Shown here: positions 1-10,514 of the stretch, piece by piece
Layout of the letters: the number at the start of each line of letters is the position of its first letter
Position numbering within the stretch: the stretch's first letter is position 1
Assembly: GCF_027921745.1 (NCBI RefSeq)
Contig: NC_079238.1
Span: 868,001-932,000 of the forward strand
DNA length: 64,000 bases
DNA from: Schizosaccharomyces osmophilus
Taxonomy: Eukaryota; Ascomycota; Schizosaccharomycetes; Schizosaccharomycetales; Schizosaccharomycetaceae
Reading direction: 5' to 3'
Made by a program: the position numbers and the translations under genes
The notes under the pieces: generated by a model
Database searches by the model: none
The model's input: the letters and a program-made list of their open reading frames with translations, nothing else
What the model was told of the DNA's origin: nothing

Positions 1-341
1 TTTTATTTAAAAAACCTTTCTAGATGTTTTACAGCCTTTAAGAGAACTACTAAAACCAAATAAAAACTTTTCAGGGTTTTGTTTTTATGTTTATATTGAT
101 GTTTAGGTTTTTAGTAGCATATGCTTTAGGTAAAAGAAGCATAATGCTTCTAACAGTGTTCAAAGATATTTATTCGTATAACGAGTTTCGAGGACAATGG
201 GGTAGGACTATGCCGTCTCACAGAGAAAAGGTAAACGAGCATTTAGCAATCTGAGGTCGCGAAGAACCACCACAAACACGCGGCCATTTCTGATCGTAAA
301 CAAGAGCTTTGTAACAATTTGTTCTGGAAACGCGAAAAGAA
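1..341. other. Intergenic region upstream of swi6
   Basis: AT-rich sequence with no convincing coding potential. It probably holds the 3' flank of a gene outside the window and the swi6 promoter and 5' leader. Confidence 0.5.
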
Positions 342-1611
342 ATGGTGAAAAACGTCCGTTCGTATCGACGTTCATCTACAACGAAACGTTCTGTGCTAGA
401 CGAAGACTCTGAACCAGAACTACCTAGCATGAGCAAAGAAGCACTGGAAACAAAGAATTCTGACGAGCCGGCTTCAGAAGATGAACCATTAATCAAACAC
501 GAAAAGCTAGAGAAAAACGCCGGAAAAGAGATTGTTGGTGTTGATGCAGAAGGAAAGAATGCCGACGAAGGAGACGACAAGAATGATGGTGAGGAAGATG
601 ACGAGGCGGAAGAAGAATATGTTGTTGAAAAAGTGCTGAAGCACCGTCTGGCTAGGGTATGCATCTTTTGATTTTGGGTTCATTACGTTACTAACATAGG
701 ATCCTTGCATGTTTTCGCCGTCTCATAGGGAAAACAAAGGATCTATGATAATAGAAAGGTGGAGGTTATGAATATCTATTAAAATGGGAAGGATATGACG
801 ATCCAAGTGATAATACTTGGAGTACAGAAGCAGACTGTGAGTATGTATCATCGTTGGAGGATATCTATCGAGTCGAGCGAGAGTCGTAGAAGCAAAGAAG
901 GTATCAGTATACTCGTATGACTTCTTTTTTTGTCGCCCGATGGATTCTCTTTGCTAATTCTGATTACGAAACTAACGCATAAATAGTGGCTGTAAAGATC
1001 TCGTAGTAACATATTGGGAGGAACGCGGTGGTCGTCCAGATGCCAGTTCCAAAAGAAAACGTCTTGGTCGAAGCCGTAAACCGGAAAGTAGAGAGACTTC
1101 CATCAAAAGCCAAAGGATTTCTGAGAGTGAACCTGCTAAACCCACTCTAGTTCCAGAAGAAGAGGAAGAAGAACATGAAGAGAGACAGGAATTTTCCTCG
1201 CCTTCGAAGACACCTAGTCCGGAGAAATATACCCATCAGGAAAAAGAATCTCCTCCCAAAAATGGTCGCGCAGAGCCCAAAGAAAATATTCCATCCGCAA
1301 AGGAACCGTCTCCCTCACCAAGGAAGGAGAAACTACCAAGCGCTAGCCCCAAGAAAGCTCATTCAAAGGTTCCTGTTCTTCCCGAAATGAAAGAGTTAAC
1401 CGCTCAGCAAGTAGAACGGTATGATACGTGGGAGGAGTTGGTAGCCAGCATAGATACAATTGAGCGAAAAGATGATGGGACACTCGAAATTTATTTAACT
1501 TGGAAGAACGGCGCTGTGTCTCATTATCCAAGCTCAATCACGAACAAGAAATGTCCTCAAAAAATGCTACAGTTTTATGAAAGCCACTTGACGTTTCGCG
1601 AAAACGAATGA
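342..1611 (+). CDS. swi6: HP1-family heterochromatin protein Swi6
   Basis: Binds H3K9-methylated histone H3 in the nucleus and is needed for silencing at centromeres, telomeres and the mating-type locus. Exons 342-656, 755-840 and 987-1611 give 341 aa (S. pombe Swi6 is about 328). The N terminus starts [17 protein letters not shown] and is followed by an acidic stretch. The chromodomain begins at about residue 92 ([14 protein letters not shown], then [19 protein letters not shown]) and keeps the aromatic cage Tyr and Trp. A charged linker rich in SP motifs follows. The chromoshadow dimerisation domain is the last 72 residues ([19 protein letters not shown], ending HLTFRENE) and is almost identical to S. 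pombe. The reading frame forces intron 1 to use the AG at 753-754, well past the AG next to the branch site. Confidence 0.97.
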
Positions 1612-2199
1612 AAGGTGGCGCTTCACCAATGGAATGTATAGCTTCTTCGTGGACAAGCCCACAGGTTTTGTATATTCGGTAACCGTTGCTTAGAATTTTG
1701 GTTATATTTTTCCCTTCACGTTCATTAGTCTTTGTGCTTTCGTTCGCCCTTTTGAAGTCTCCGGTAATATCTTAATTGAAAAGAAAGCTTTTCAATAGCG
1801 CTCATTTAATGTTGTACAGGGCCCAATGTAGTTACAAAGAGGCGTAGGAAGGCAGTTTACTATGTAATCCCTTTAATACACCTTTATTTTTAACGCTTTT
1901 TTTGTGGATACTGTCGATTTGCTAGTAGTGACTCATTCCTATGAAAGTACTGCTAAAGGTAACGACTACTTTTAGTATTCTTTATCATTCATAAAATTAC
2001 ATGTTTTAGTTCAATTTGCTTGTTTACAAGGCCATCTACTTTCTTTGTTTACTAAAGGTGACTATTGTTTTTGATAAAAAGTTTGCGATGCCGTATATTT
2101 GTACTGCGTAAAACCTACTTTGTCCTTATCTCATACCCAGCTGTTTTTGAACATTATCTCGTAACTTGACATTTGCCATATTATTTACCTTTGTTTCAA
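1612..2199. other. Intergenic region between swi6 and the ArfGAP gene
   Basis: Holds the swi6 3' end and the promoter of the next gene, both transcribed rightward. I see no gene or RNA here. Confidence 0.5.
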
Positions 2200-3438
2200 A
2201 TGTCACTGGGAAAAAAGAAAGAAACAAACGCAATTCTTCTAAAGTCACTTTTGCGCGAACCAGCAAACAAAATATGTGCAGACTGTAAACGTAATGAGCA
2301 ACCACGATGGGCCAGCTGGTCTTTGGGGGTCTTCATTTGTATCAGGTAAGCATTCGTGGTCTTGTTTTGTATAAGCTCCCTTTATTTACAAATTTTTAGA
2401 TGCTCCGGTATCCATAGGAGTCTTGGTGTTCACATCAGTAGAGGTACGTAAGGACAAAGATGAAAAGCGTCGTTTGAAAGCATTCAACTAACAATATTTA
2501 AAGTGAAATCTGTAGATTTGGACGCTTGGACTGATGAGCAAACCGAAAATATGCGTCGGTGGGGAAATCAACGAGCAAACATGTAAGACTTGCTCCATAA
2601 AGAAATAACCTAACACGTCTTGTAGGTACTGGGAAGCAAAACTAGCAGATGACCACGTCCCCTCAGACAGGTAAGTTTGGTTGCGAATCCTCTAGTGAAT
2701 GGAGATGAGAGGAATCTTGATGTCCAACAATGCATGCTAGCTGGTTTCGCATTGGCAGAGATACATACTTACCACCTTTCTAGCAAAGTTGCAATCTTTA
2801 TTCGAACAAAATATGAATTACGAAAGTGGGTTTTAAGTCCTGAGATCCCTTCTCCCGAAACGCTGATTCCGTCTAAAAAATCAAACCCTTCCATTACTTC
2901 ACCAGAGCCGAAAGTAGTTAATAGATCTGTAGGTACCAGCATGCCCTCTATATCTAAGGAATCCTTGCATTATCCAAGCGAGGCCCCCATGGTAGATTTT
3001 ACTTCTGGGGCTAGCGCAGAGAATTATCGCTTGCCAAACCCCAGCGCTTCTACTGCAGCATCCACTCCGAATTTGACGTCTCTATCTGCTAATAGTTCGT
3101 CAAGTACTCAAGCTAATAGACAGAAAGACCTCAAATCTTCTATCCTCTCCTTATACGCTTCACCTCGTCCCGTATCCGCCATGAACTCACCGGTGTCTGC
3201 CTTTTCCAACATTCCGTCGACGCCCAGCTCGAATGTTCAAGGGTCACAACAATACGCTAGTCTTCAGTCACCTGTTTCCAGTACTTCTTTTGTCGCCGAA
3301 AAATGGAAGATGCCTCTTTTTGGCTCAACAAATGCTTATTCCTTTTCCCGGGAATCAGGTATGCAGTCTCAACCTCCTCGGAGGACCCAGTCTGCTATGG
3401 ATAACAGTATAATGAATACCCATGATGTGTGGAAGTAA
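2200..3438 (+). CDS. Age2/SMAP-type ArfGAP
   Basis: GTPase-activating protein for Arf GTPases in vesicle traffic. Exons 2200-2345, 2400-2443, 2504-2582, 2626-2670 and 2784-3438 give 322 aa. The ArfGAP zinc finger spans about residues 26-75: [20 protein letters not shown], then [18 protein letters not shown]. It has the C-x2-C-x16-C-x2-C ligands and the catalytic Arg in GIHRSLG. It continues through [15 protein letters not shown] to [11 protein letters not shown], the usual end of the domain. The rest is Ser/Pro-rich and probably disordered. The last intron (2671-2783) is open in frame, so it could be missed; splicing is chosen because it restores the family spacing before [11 protein letters not shown]. 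Length fits Age2-like proteins, not the longer UBA-containing Ucp3. Confidence 0.88.
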
Positions 3439-4612
3439 TATGCACAAACGGTCATGAGGATTGTGCTATCTTTACGTTTCTATACTTCTGTATTTATTCT
3501 TTGCTGCTATTTTAGAAGGAACACAACAGGCACGCACGATTTTTACATTACCGAATTTATTGACACTCTTTGAGATGCCCTTTCTAAATAAAAAGTCATT
3601 TTCATGATAGTTTGATCGTTTTTAATACTTTTCTTGCCCAATTTTTGAGTCGTTGGTACAATGATCCACTTTGAAGCTCACTTATGTATACAAATTCGGC
3701 AAGAACCGCCTCATAATGGATCAAAAAAATAAATTAAAATATTTTATGAATTGAATTTCTGTTCTTTTTTACTATACTCTTTTTGCTAAGATGTTTATGC
3801 GCATGGGTAGAAAATCTTTATACTTGGCATCGTTCGAAAGAAAAGGCATATAGAGCTGCTGAAAACCCGGGATTTTATTTCTTTTCAGTAGATTGTAGTA
3901 GAACAGTGCCTTCTTTAAATAGGAGTATATCTTATTGAATTGGTTAACCTTGCTTATTGCAAGAATTTTGGGGTTCAATGTGTAGTAAGTAACTGCTACG
4001 TGCATAATTCATACGCTATAATCAATAAACGCAATGGGAATCTTGGTTGCTATAGTCGATTTACTCGGCTTTTCTAATAATGTTTCATATGAAACCAACT
4101 GTATTAACTCGCATTTTCCGTTGAAGAAATATTGTTTCATTAAGGTTTTCACAATAGTACGAGAATATCAATTACGGAAACAAGTCTACAATTGGTTTCT
4201 TGAAAGGATACTAGAAAACCGATCTTACTTCGTTTGACCGATTGGAAGTTCAAACTAGACATCTCGACTCTCAATGGCTTTGTTTTGAAAAATTTTCGTA
4301 TTTAGTTGCATACATTTCTATAGTAATTTTTACTGGTGATTTGCTCTTTGAATATCCGTTTAAGAATTTGTTTCCAAAGATTTGTTTACATTTGATAATA
4401 ATGAAATATCACAAGATAATATAGTGTGAAAGAATTAGAATAATAATCTTAACGAGATACCGACGATGACAACAGGCAATAGAAGGGTTAGGCATATTGT
4501 TACCTACTTTTAATTGATTTTCTGGCGAAGATAAAAGCGTAACTCGATTCTGTACATCACAACTAGGAGGAAAAGGATATTTCTTGAGCGAAAAAGGACA
4601 TCGATTCTACTA
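3439..4612. other. Gene-free gap between the ArfGAP gene and apm4
   Basis: About 1.2 kb with only short ORFs on either strand (3772-4005 minus, 4034-4237 plus) that match no family I know. Flanking genes belong to different S. pombe segments, so a rearrangement joint may lie here. Confidence 0.4.
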
Positions 4613-6045
4613 ATGATTTCGGTAAGTAATGAATTAAACTTAAGTACTAATGGTGAAAGGGTGTCTTCTTTTTCAACTTGAAAGGCGACAATATCATTTG
4701 CCGGACATATCGACATGACTTGAAGTATGTATAGCAATGGACTTGTTGTTCAAGTGAGCGAAACTAACAAAAGAAAAGGAGGCATGTAACTGATGTTATC
4801 CGTATTCATGTACTTGCGAATCCTGAATTACGGACTCCAATTGCAGCGTTTGGATCCACTAGTTATACCTATGTTAGACACGAAGATTTATATATTGTTA
4901 CGGTTGCAAAAGGAAATCCAAATGTAATTATATTACTGGAATTCTTAGAGCGTTTAGTTGAGGTACTGTCTCGATATTTTGACAAGGTTAATGAAAGTAC
5001 CATTAAGGAAAATTTTGCGTTTATTTACGAATTGCTGGATGAAATGGTTGATTTTGGAATTGTGCAAATGACAGAACCCCATGCACTTGCTCGGACTTTG
5101 ACTATTAGCCCGACGAAAAAGAAAGAATCCTCCATTTTATCAATGAAACGCTCTACCTCTTCCCAAACCGTCACTAGTCATCCAATTGACCAATCCAAGT
5201 CTGTACCCTGGAGAAGAGCAGGTATAAAGTATCGTAGTAACACAATATATCTCGACGTCGTGGAGCGATTAAACCTTCTAATTAGCTCTACAGGTAATAC
5301 TTTACGATCCGACATTTCTGGGTCTGTGCATATGCGAGCTTTATTATCAGGGATGCCGGAGTGCCAATTTGGCCTTAGCGATAAACTTGACTATAAACTG
5401 AAGTATAACGACAATCGACAAAAATCTTTGCGTTCACAGGATGATTCCACAACTTCTGAAGGTATCACGCTAGAAGACTGCCAATTTCATCAGTGCGTGA
5501 GGCTTCCGGAATTCGAAAATGAACGCAAGATATCTTTTATCCCTCCGGATGGTGAGGTTGAACTTATGAGTTATCGCTGCCATGAAAATATCCATGTGCC
5601 TTTTCGTATACATCCAATTGTTGAACAATTGTCGAAACAAAAATTAATCTACAGGATTAGCATCCGCTCGAGCTATCCTCACAAGCTTTCTACGTCTCTT
5701 AATCTTCGAATACCTGTTCCGGAAAACGTAGTAAAAGCAAACCCTAGAGTCAATCGAGGGAAATCTGGCTATAAGCCTTCAGAAAACATAATCGGCTGGA
5801 ATATTCCTTACTATTTGGGGGAGATGGATCTAATCTTTTATGCTGAAGTCGAGTTATCAAACACTACTAACCAGCAACATTGGTCTCGTCCTCCCATTTC
5901 TCTTGACTTCAATATCCAAATGCTCGCCAGCTCAGGATTAAAAGTACAATACTTGCATGTGCAAGAACCATCTAATAATAAATACAAAAGCATTAAATGG
6001 GTTCGCTACGCGACACGTGCAGGCACCTGCGAAATTCGGTTTTAG
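4613..6045 (+). CDS. apm4: AP-2 adaptor mu subunit Apm4
   Basis: Medium subunit of the AP-2 clathrin adaptor, which binds cargo at the plasma membrane during endocytosis. Exons 4613-4621, 4660-4724 and 4779-6045 give 446 aa. The first exon is 9 nt (ATG ATT TCG). Exon 2 reads GVFFFNLKGDNIICRTYRHD, and exon 3 resumes RHVTDVIRIHV, matching the longin-like N domain of mu2. The mu homology domain runs from about residue 185 (WRRAGIKYRSNTIYLDVVER). CQFHQCVRLPEFENERKISF and FIPPDGEVELMSYR, plus the end IKWVRYATRAGTCEIRF, are mu2-like and not mu1-like. The three reading frames join only with these splice sites, and the length equals the usual family length. Confidence 0.95.
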
Positions 6046-6262
6046 TTTTAAAGGATAATTTCTATGTTCATATCAAGTGATTGAGATAATCATTTCATGT
6101 TCAGTTCGTTTTATCATTTCTACTGTTAGGCATAGCACTATCACAAAGACAAGAGTCTACATTGATTATTAACCGTAATACTCTAAAAATTAAGGAATAA
6201 AGGAAATGCTAGGTTGTGCCGAATGAGAGAAGGGAAGAAGACATGACAAAAGATAGACTTTT

Positions 6263-6748
6263 TCAATGCATATTTTTTAATAAACGAGATATCTTTTGCT
6301 GAGAAGTGGAGAAATTTGCATTCTTCAGCTTATCCAGCTCTTCATTGACACCTTTCATGTCAGCTTTTTCCAAAATCTTGGGATATCTGCTCAAAGTTTG
6401 AGCACTCGTGCCATCTGGCAAAGCATCACCAGCTTGCCATTGTCGTAAATCTTCTGGAAGTTCTGGGTAGATAAATGGTTCTTCCATTTCGACAATTGCG
6501 CGTTTGGTAGCTTGCTCTCTTCTGACTCGACCGTATTCATTCCGGTAAAGATTTCCTTGGTAAATGTTGGTTTTCACCGAAAGAACTTTGAGGTTATAAA
6601 CATGCAATAAATAATCTCGAACATCAAATTTATTCACATTCAAAGGAACACGAAATGCAGCAAAGTTTGGCGGTAAATTCAGTCCTCGGTAGAGAATAAA
6701 CGGTATATTAGGAAAATACACCAAACGCTTTCCGGCTACTTTACTCAT
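6263..6748 (-). CDS. mrp20: Mitochondrial large ribosomal subunit protein uL23m (Mrp20)
   Basis: Single-exon gene of 161 aa for the mitochondrial ribosomal protein at the peptide exit tunnel. The family core is RLVYFPNIPFILYRGLNLPP, then AAFRVPLNVNKFDVRDYLLH and VYNLKVLSVKTNIYQG, the L23 ferredoxin-like fold with the loop GNLYRNEYGRVRREQATKRA. A fungal C-terminal extension (YPELPEDLRQWQAGDALPDG) follows. It lies between convergent apm4 and divergent dbp10, the order I recall for S. pombe SPAC31A2.07c-.09c. Confidence 0.9.
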   Translation of the reverse strand: MSKVAGKRLVYFPNIPFILYRGLNLPPNFAAFRVPLNVNKFDVRDYLLHVYNLKVLSVKTNIYQGNLYRNEYGRVRREQATKRAIVEMEEPFIYPELPEDLRQWQAGDALPDGTSAQTLSRYPKILEKADMKGVNEELDKLKNANFSTSQQKISRLLKNMH

Positions 6749-7505
6749 CTTGTTGTATCAAGTAAAGTAAATAAAAAATTGAACAGCCTTACACCCTTGT
6801 TTATTACACGCAAAAAGGACACGAATCAGGATCCTGTCTTGACAACCAAAATCGGCTTCTAGGAATAGATTAATGCAAAAAAATTTGTCAATTAAAGAAT
6901 CTTTCCTATTAAAGCCTTATAAAGATAAAAAATACCGGACAATGGAGATTTTGACTATCCTGTCAAATTAAGGAGGATTGTAAGTAGGTAGGAAAGACTG
7001 ACCCAGCTACTAACCAAGGTACAAGTATCTCAAGTTGGACGATCAGGAAATAGAAGAAAAGATACTCTTTATAATTCTTTCTTTGGATTCTCTTTTTGTA
7101 AAGCAAAACATGAAATATGGAGGAAGCAACCGCGGTGATACACACAAGTTTTGGTCTTTTATAGAAAAAAGAAGCCATATCCTTCCGATCTCGTGTGATT
7201 TTTGTTTTTACTGTCTTAAGAAAATAACAAAAGAAAGAAAAGTAAACGGATTTTAGGAAATTCATCTTAAAAACAAATCCTTTTTGTTAAAAATTATTGT
7301 TTACTAAGCCGAATCATTTTGTACCACACTAAAACATATATCGATTATGAATGTACTGTATGACTATTCTACACCACTACGTTAACGTTCGATATGTATG
7401 TTTTCTACACAAAATTATTTGTCGTTGCCACTCCTAATCCGCGACTCTGTAAATAGTAAGACGCGCAAACTTCTACCTACAACTAAACACTTTGTCCTTT
7501 GCTCA
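6749..7505. other. Divergent promoter region mrp20/dbp10
   Basis: AT-rich shared upstream region. Short ORFs here (for example 7035-7256) look accidental. An upstream in-frame ATG for dbp10 at 7398 is possible but adds 36 residues that do not resemble the family. Confidence 0.5.
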
Positions 7506-10296
7506 ATGTCTGGATTGCAGGCAGTTGACGAGGTAGATATTGCAGGTTCTTTGGCGCCAAAGAACCCCAAGTCTGATGGCTTTGGCACAGGAATTGCAGA
7601 CACTTCGGTAGTTTCCGAAGACGCCAACAATGAACCAGAAAATGAAGAGGACGATGAAGCATTCATTGCTTCAAACATTTTAAAATCAAATAGAAAAACA
7701 AAAGGAAAGAAGCTTGGTGGCAAAGCTTCCAACTTTCAAGCGATGGGTAAGAAGAGTGAAGGTAGAGATGGTTTTCTCGCAATGGCCAGTGCGCTATCTG
7801 CTTTTTCTCTCATTGCAGTCATCATCATTATGCAAGTAGAAACTTGTATTAATATGGAATGAAAAGATTGAAACAACCTGGTTATTGCTCATGTCCATCC
7901 ATCCACCGATTCTCTTAATTCCTTCAGTAACTAACAGAGGTCTAGGTTTGAGTCCAAATGTCGTTCGTGCTATTTTAAAAAAAGGCTTTAAGGTTCCCAC
8001 CCCTATTCAAAGGAAGACAATTCCTTTGGTTTTGGAAGGACGCGACGTAGTCGGTATGGCTCGTACTGGTTCGGGTAAAACAGCCGCTTTTGTAATTCCC
8101 ATGATTGAACGTCTCAAGTCTACCTTGGCACAATCAGGTACCAGAGCCATAATTTTGTCTCCAAGTCGTGAACTTGCCTTGCAAACAATGCGAGTTGTTA
8201 AAGATTTCAACAAAGGTACTGACCTTCGGGTTGCCGCAATCGTTGGTGGTGTTAGTCTTGAAGAACAGTTTAGTATTATGACCTCGAAGCCAGACATCAT
8301 CATTGCTACTCCCGGTCGATTTATGCATCTTAAAGTTGAAATGAAGCTTGAGCTCAATGTAGTCGAGTATGTAGTATTTGATGAGGCTGATCGTCTTTTT
8401 GAAATGGGTTTTGCCGCTCAACTTACTGAAATTTTGCACGATTTGCCCTCTTCTCGTCAAACTCTTCTATTCTCTGCTACTTTACCTCGTACTCTTGTTG
8501 ATTTCGCAAAGGCCGGTCTTCAAGATCCCGTCTTGGTGCGTTTAGACGTTGAATCGAAAGTTTCTTCTGACCTTCAAAGCGCCTTTTTTTCCGTCAAAAC
8601 CGCTGAAAGGGAAGCTGCTTTACTATACATTATACAAGACGTTATCAAGTTAACCCTCAAACGTGATATAAAACCCGTGGTTTCTATGAACTCTGAAAAT
8701 CCTAGAAAGCGTAAGAGAATTATGGAAGCTGTCAGTCAAGGAAGATTTTCTGGCTCTTCTGATGCTACCCTTGTGTTTGTACCCACCAAACACCACGTTG
8801 AATATATTTCTAATCTACTTATCCTTGCCGGTTATTCAGTATCTACCATTTACGGCTCACTGGATCAGGATGCCCGTACGAATCAAATTAACAACTTTCG
8901 ACTTGGTTACACTAATGTACTTGTTGTGACCGATGTGGCTGCTCGTGGTATTGATATACCGCTTTTAGCTAATGTTGTTAACTACGACTTTCCTCCTCAG
9001 CCGAAAGTTTTCGTTCATCGTGTCGGTCGTACTGCTCGTGCTGGCCGTACCGGTTGGGCTTATACCCTGGTCCGTTCCGAAGACGCTGGTTATTTTATGG
9101 ATTTACAATTTTTTTTAAACAGGGAAATTGTCACCACTAATAAGAAAGTGAAAACCGCAGATGATTGTGACTTTACCAAGCAATTGGTTTTGGGAAGTCT
9201 ACCAATGGCGTCTGTCTCCGAATTATTTGAATGGGTTCAACGAGTCCTTGTTGAAGACGTTGAAATTGAGCAATTATTTAAAGTAGCTGCTCGTGGTGAA
9301 AAATTATATTTTCGTACAAGGCCAGCATGCAGTCCTGAGAGTGCTAAGCGGGCAAAGGAACTAGTAAATACTAGCGGTTGGAAATTAGTAAACCCCTTGC
9401 TCGGTAATTCAACGAATATTGAGGCAGATTCGCAATTTAGTGACCTATTGGCAAAGGTTTCTTCATTCCGCCCTTCCGAAACTATTTTTGAGATTGGTCA
9501 ACGTGGACAACATCGCTCTGATGCTGGTGAGATTATGCGCCAACGAAGGAGTAAGATTAAACCGAAAGGTCCCCAACACACTACCATTGATAATGATGTA
9601 CTAGATGATGGGGAAGTTCCTACGATTACAAACGATGAGCCAGGACTGTCTGAAGCAGAGCTTGAAAACACTTTCAAAACCCCTCAGAGTTTGAAAAAAC
9701 AACAGAAGGACTCTCGTGATTTTCGCGATAGAGAGTACTACATGTCTCACTACGCACCGAAAGAAAATATACAAGAAAGTGGATATGCCGTTAATTCTGG
9801 AGAGAACTTTTCATTGGCAGCTCGCCACGCTGTTTTAGATTTAACCAATGATGATGGATTCAGTCAAACGAACAGTGGTGGGCAACGCTGGGATCCCAAG
9901 AAAAAGAAGTTTGTTAATACCCGTAATGATGAAGACGGTTCTAGAGGTGTTAAAATCATTCGTGGTGAGAGTGGTGTGAAATTACCAGCTACATACCGTA
10001 GTGGTAGATTTGAGGCTTGGAAGTCTAATAAAGCACAGGGCAATAATAGTTCCATGCCATTAAATGACAATGGTAATAAACAATTCAAGCATAAACAGGT
10101 TAAAGCACCGAAAGCCGCTGACAGATATCGTGATGATTACAGAGTTCGAAAGACCAGAGTCAAGGAAGCCAAAGAAAAGGGTATTGGTGTTACAGTTGGC
10201 AATGAACTTAAGTCAGCTCCCCAAATCCGGAAGGAACGTGAACTCAAAGAAAAGAGGAAAGCTAAGACTGCTCGTCCCTCCAAAAAACGCCGTTAA
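7506..10296 (+). CDS. dbp10: DEAD-box RNA helicase Dbp10
   Basis: Nucleolar ATP-dependent RNA helicase for 60S subunit assembly. Exons 7506-7746 and 7946-10296 give 863 aa. The intron splits the codon just before the Q-motif region (GLSPNVVRAILKKGFKVPTP). Motif I is TGSGKT at about 121-126, motif II DEAD at 226-229, motif III SAT at 257-259, and motif VI HRVGRTARAG at 438-447. The basic C terminus ends KTARPSKKRR, typical of Dbp10. The start at MSGLQAVDEVD is preferred over the in-frame ATG at 7398. The acceptor used is TCTAG at 7945; the closer CAG right after the branch CTAAC would create a stop. Confidence 0.95.
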
Positions 10297-10514
10297 AAAA
10301 AATGGGTTTGTTTTGATAATTTTTGGATGGTTTTAATTATTTAATTGTTACAAAATATGTACTTTATGGGTAAAAACAGGACGTATTGGTAAATAGGGAA
10401 ACTTGGATGATGAATAAATTGATATCAGCATTAAATGTTATTAAAATGTAGCTGTTTGTAAAGAAGGGAGAATGTGATTACAAAGGTTTTGTTGAATATT
10501 TCCCAGGGGACAGG

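Noticed and set aside
2677-2783. ArfGAP intron 4 as coding (frame stays open)
   Set aside because: Reading through inserts residues into the end of the ArfGAP domain, and the GTAAGT donor and TTTCTAG acceptor are good.
7398-7505. Upstream in-frame ATG extending Dbp10 by 36 residues
   Set aside because: The extension is unlike the Dbp10 N terminus, and MSGLQAVDEVD at 7506 fits the family start.
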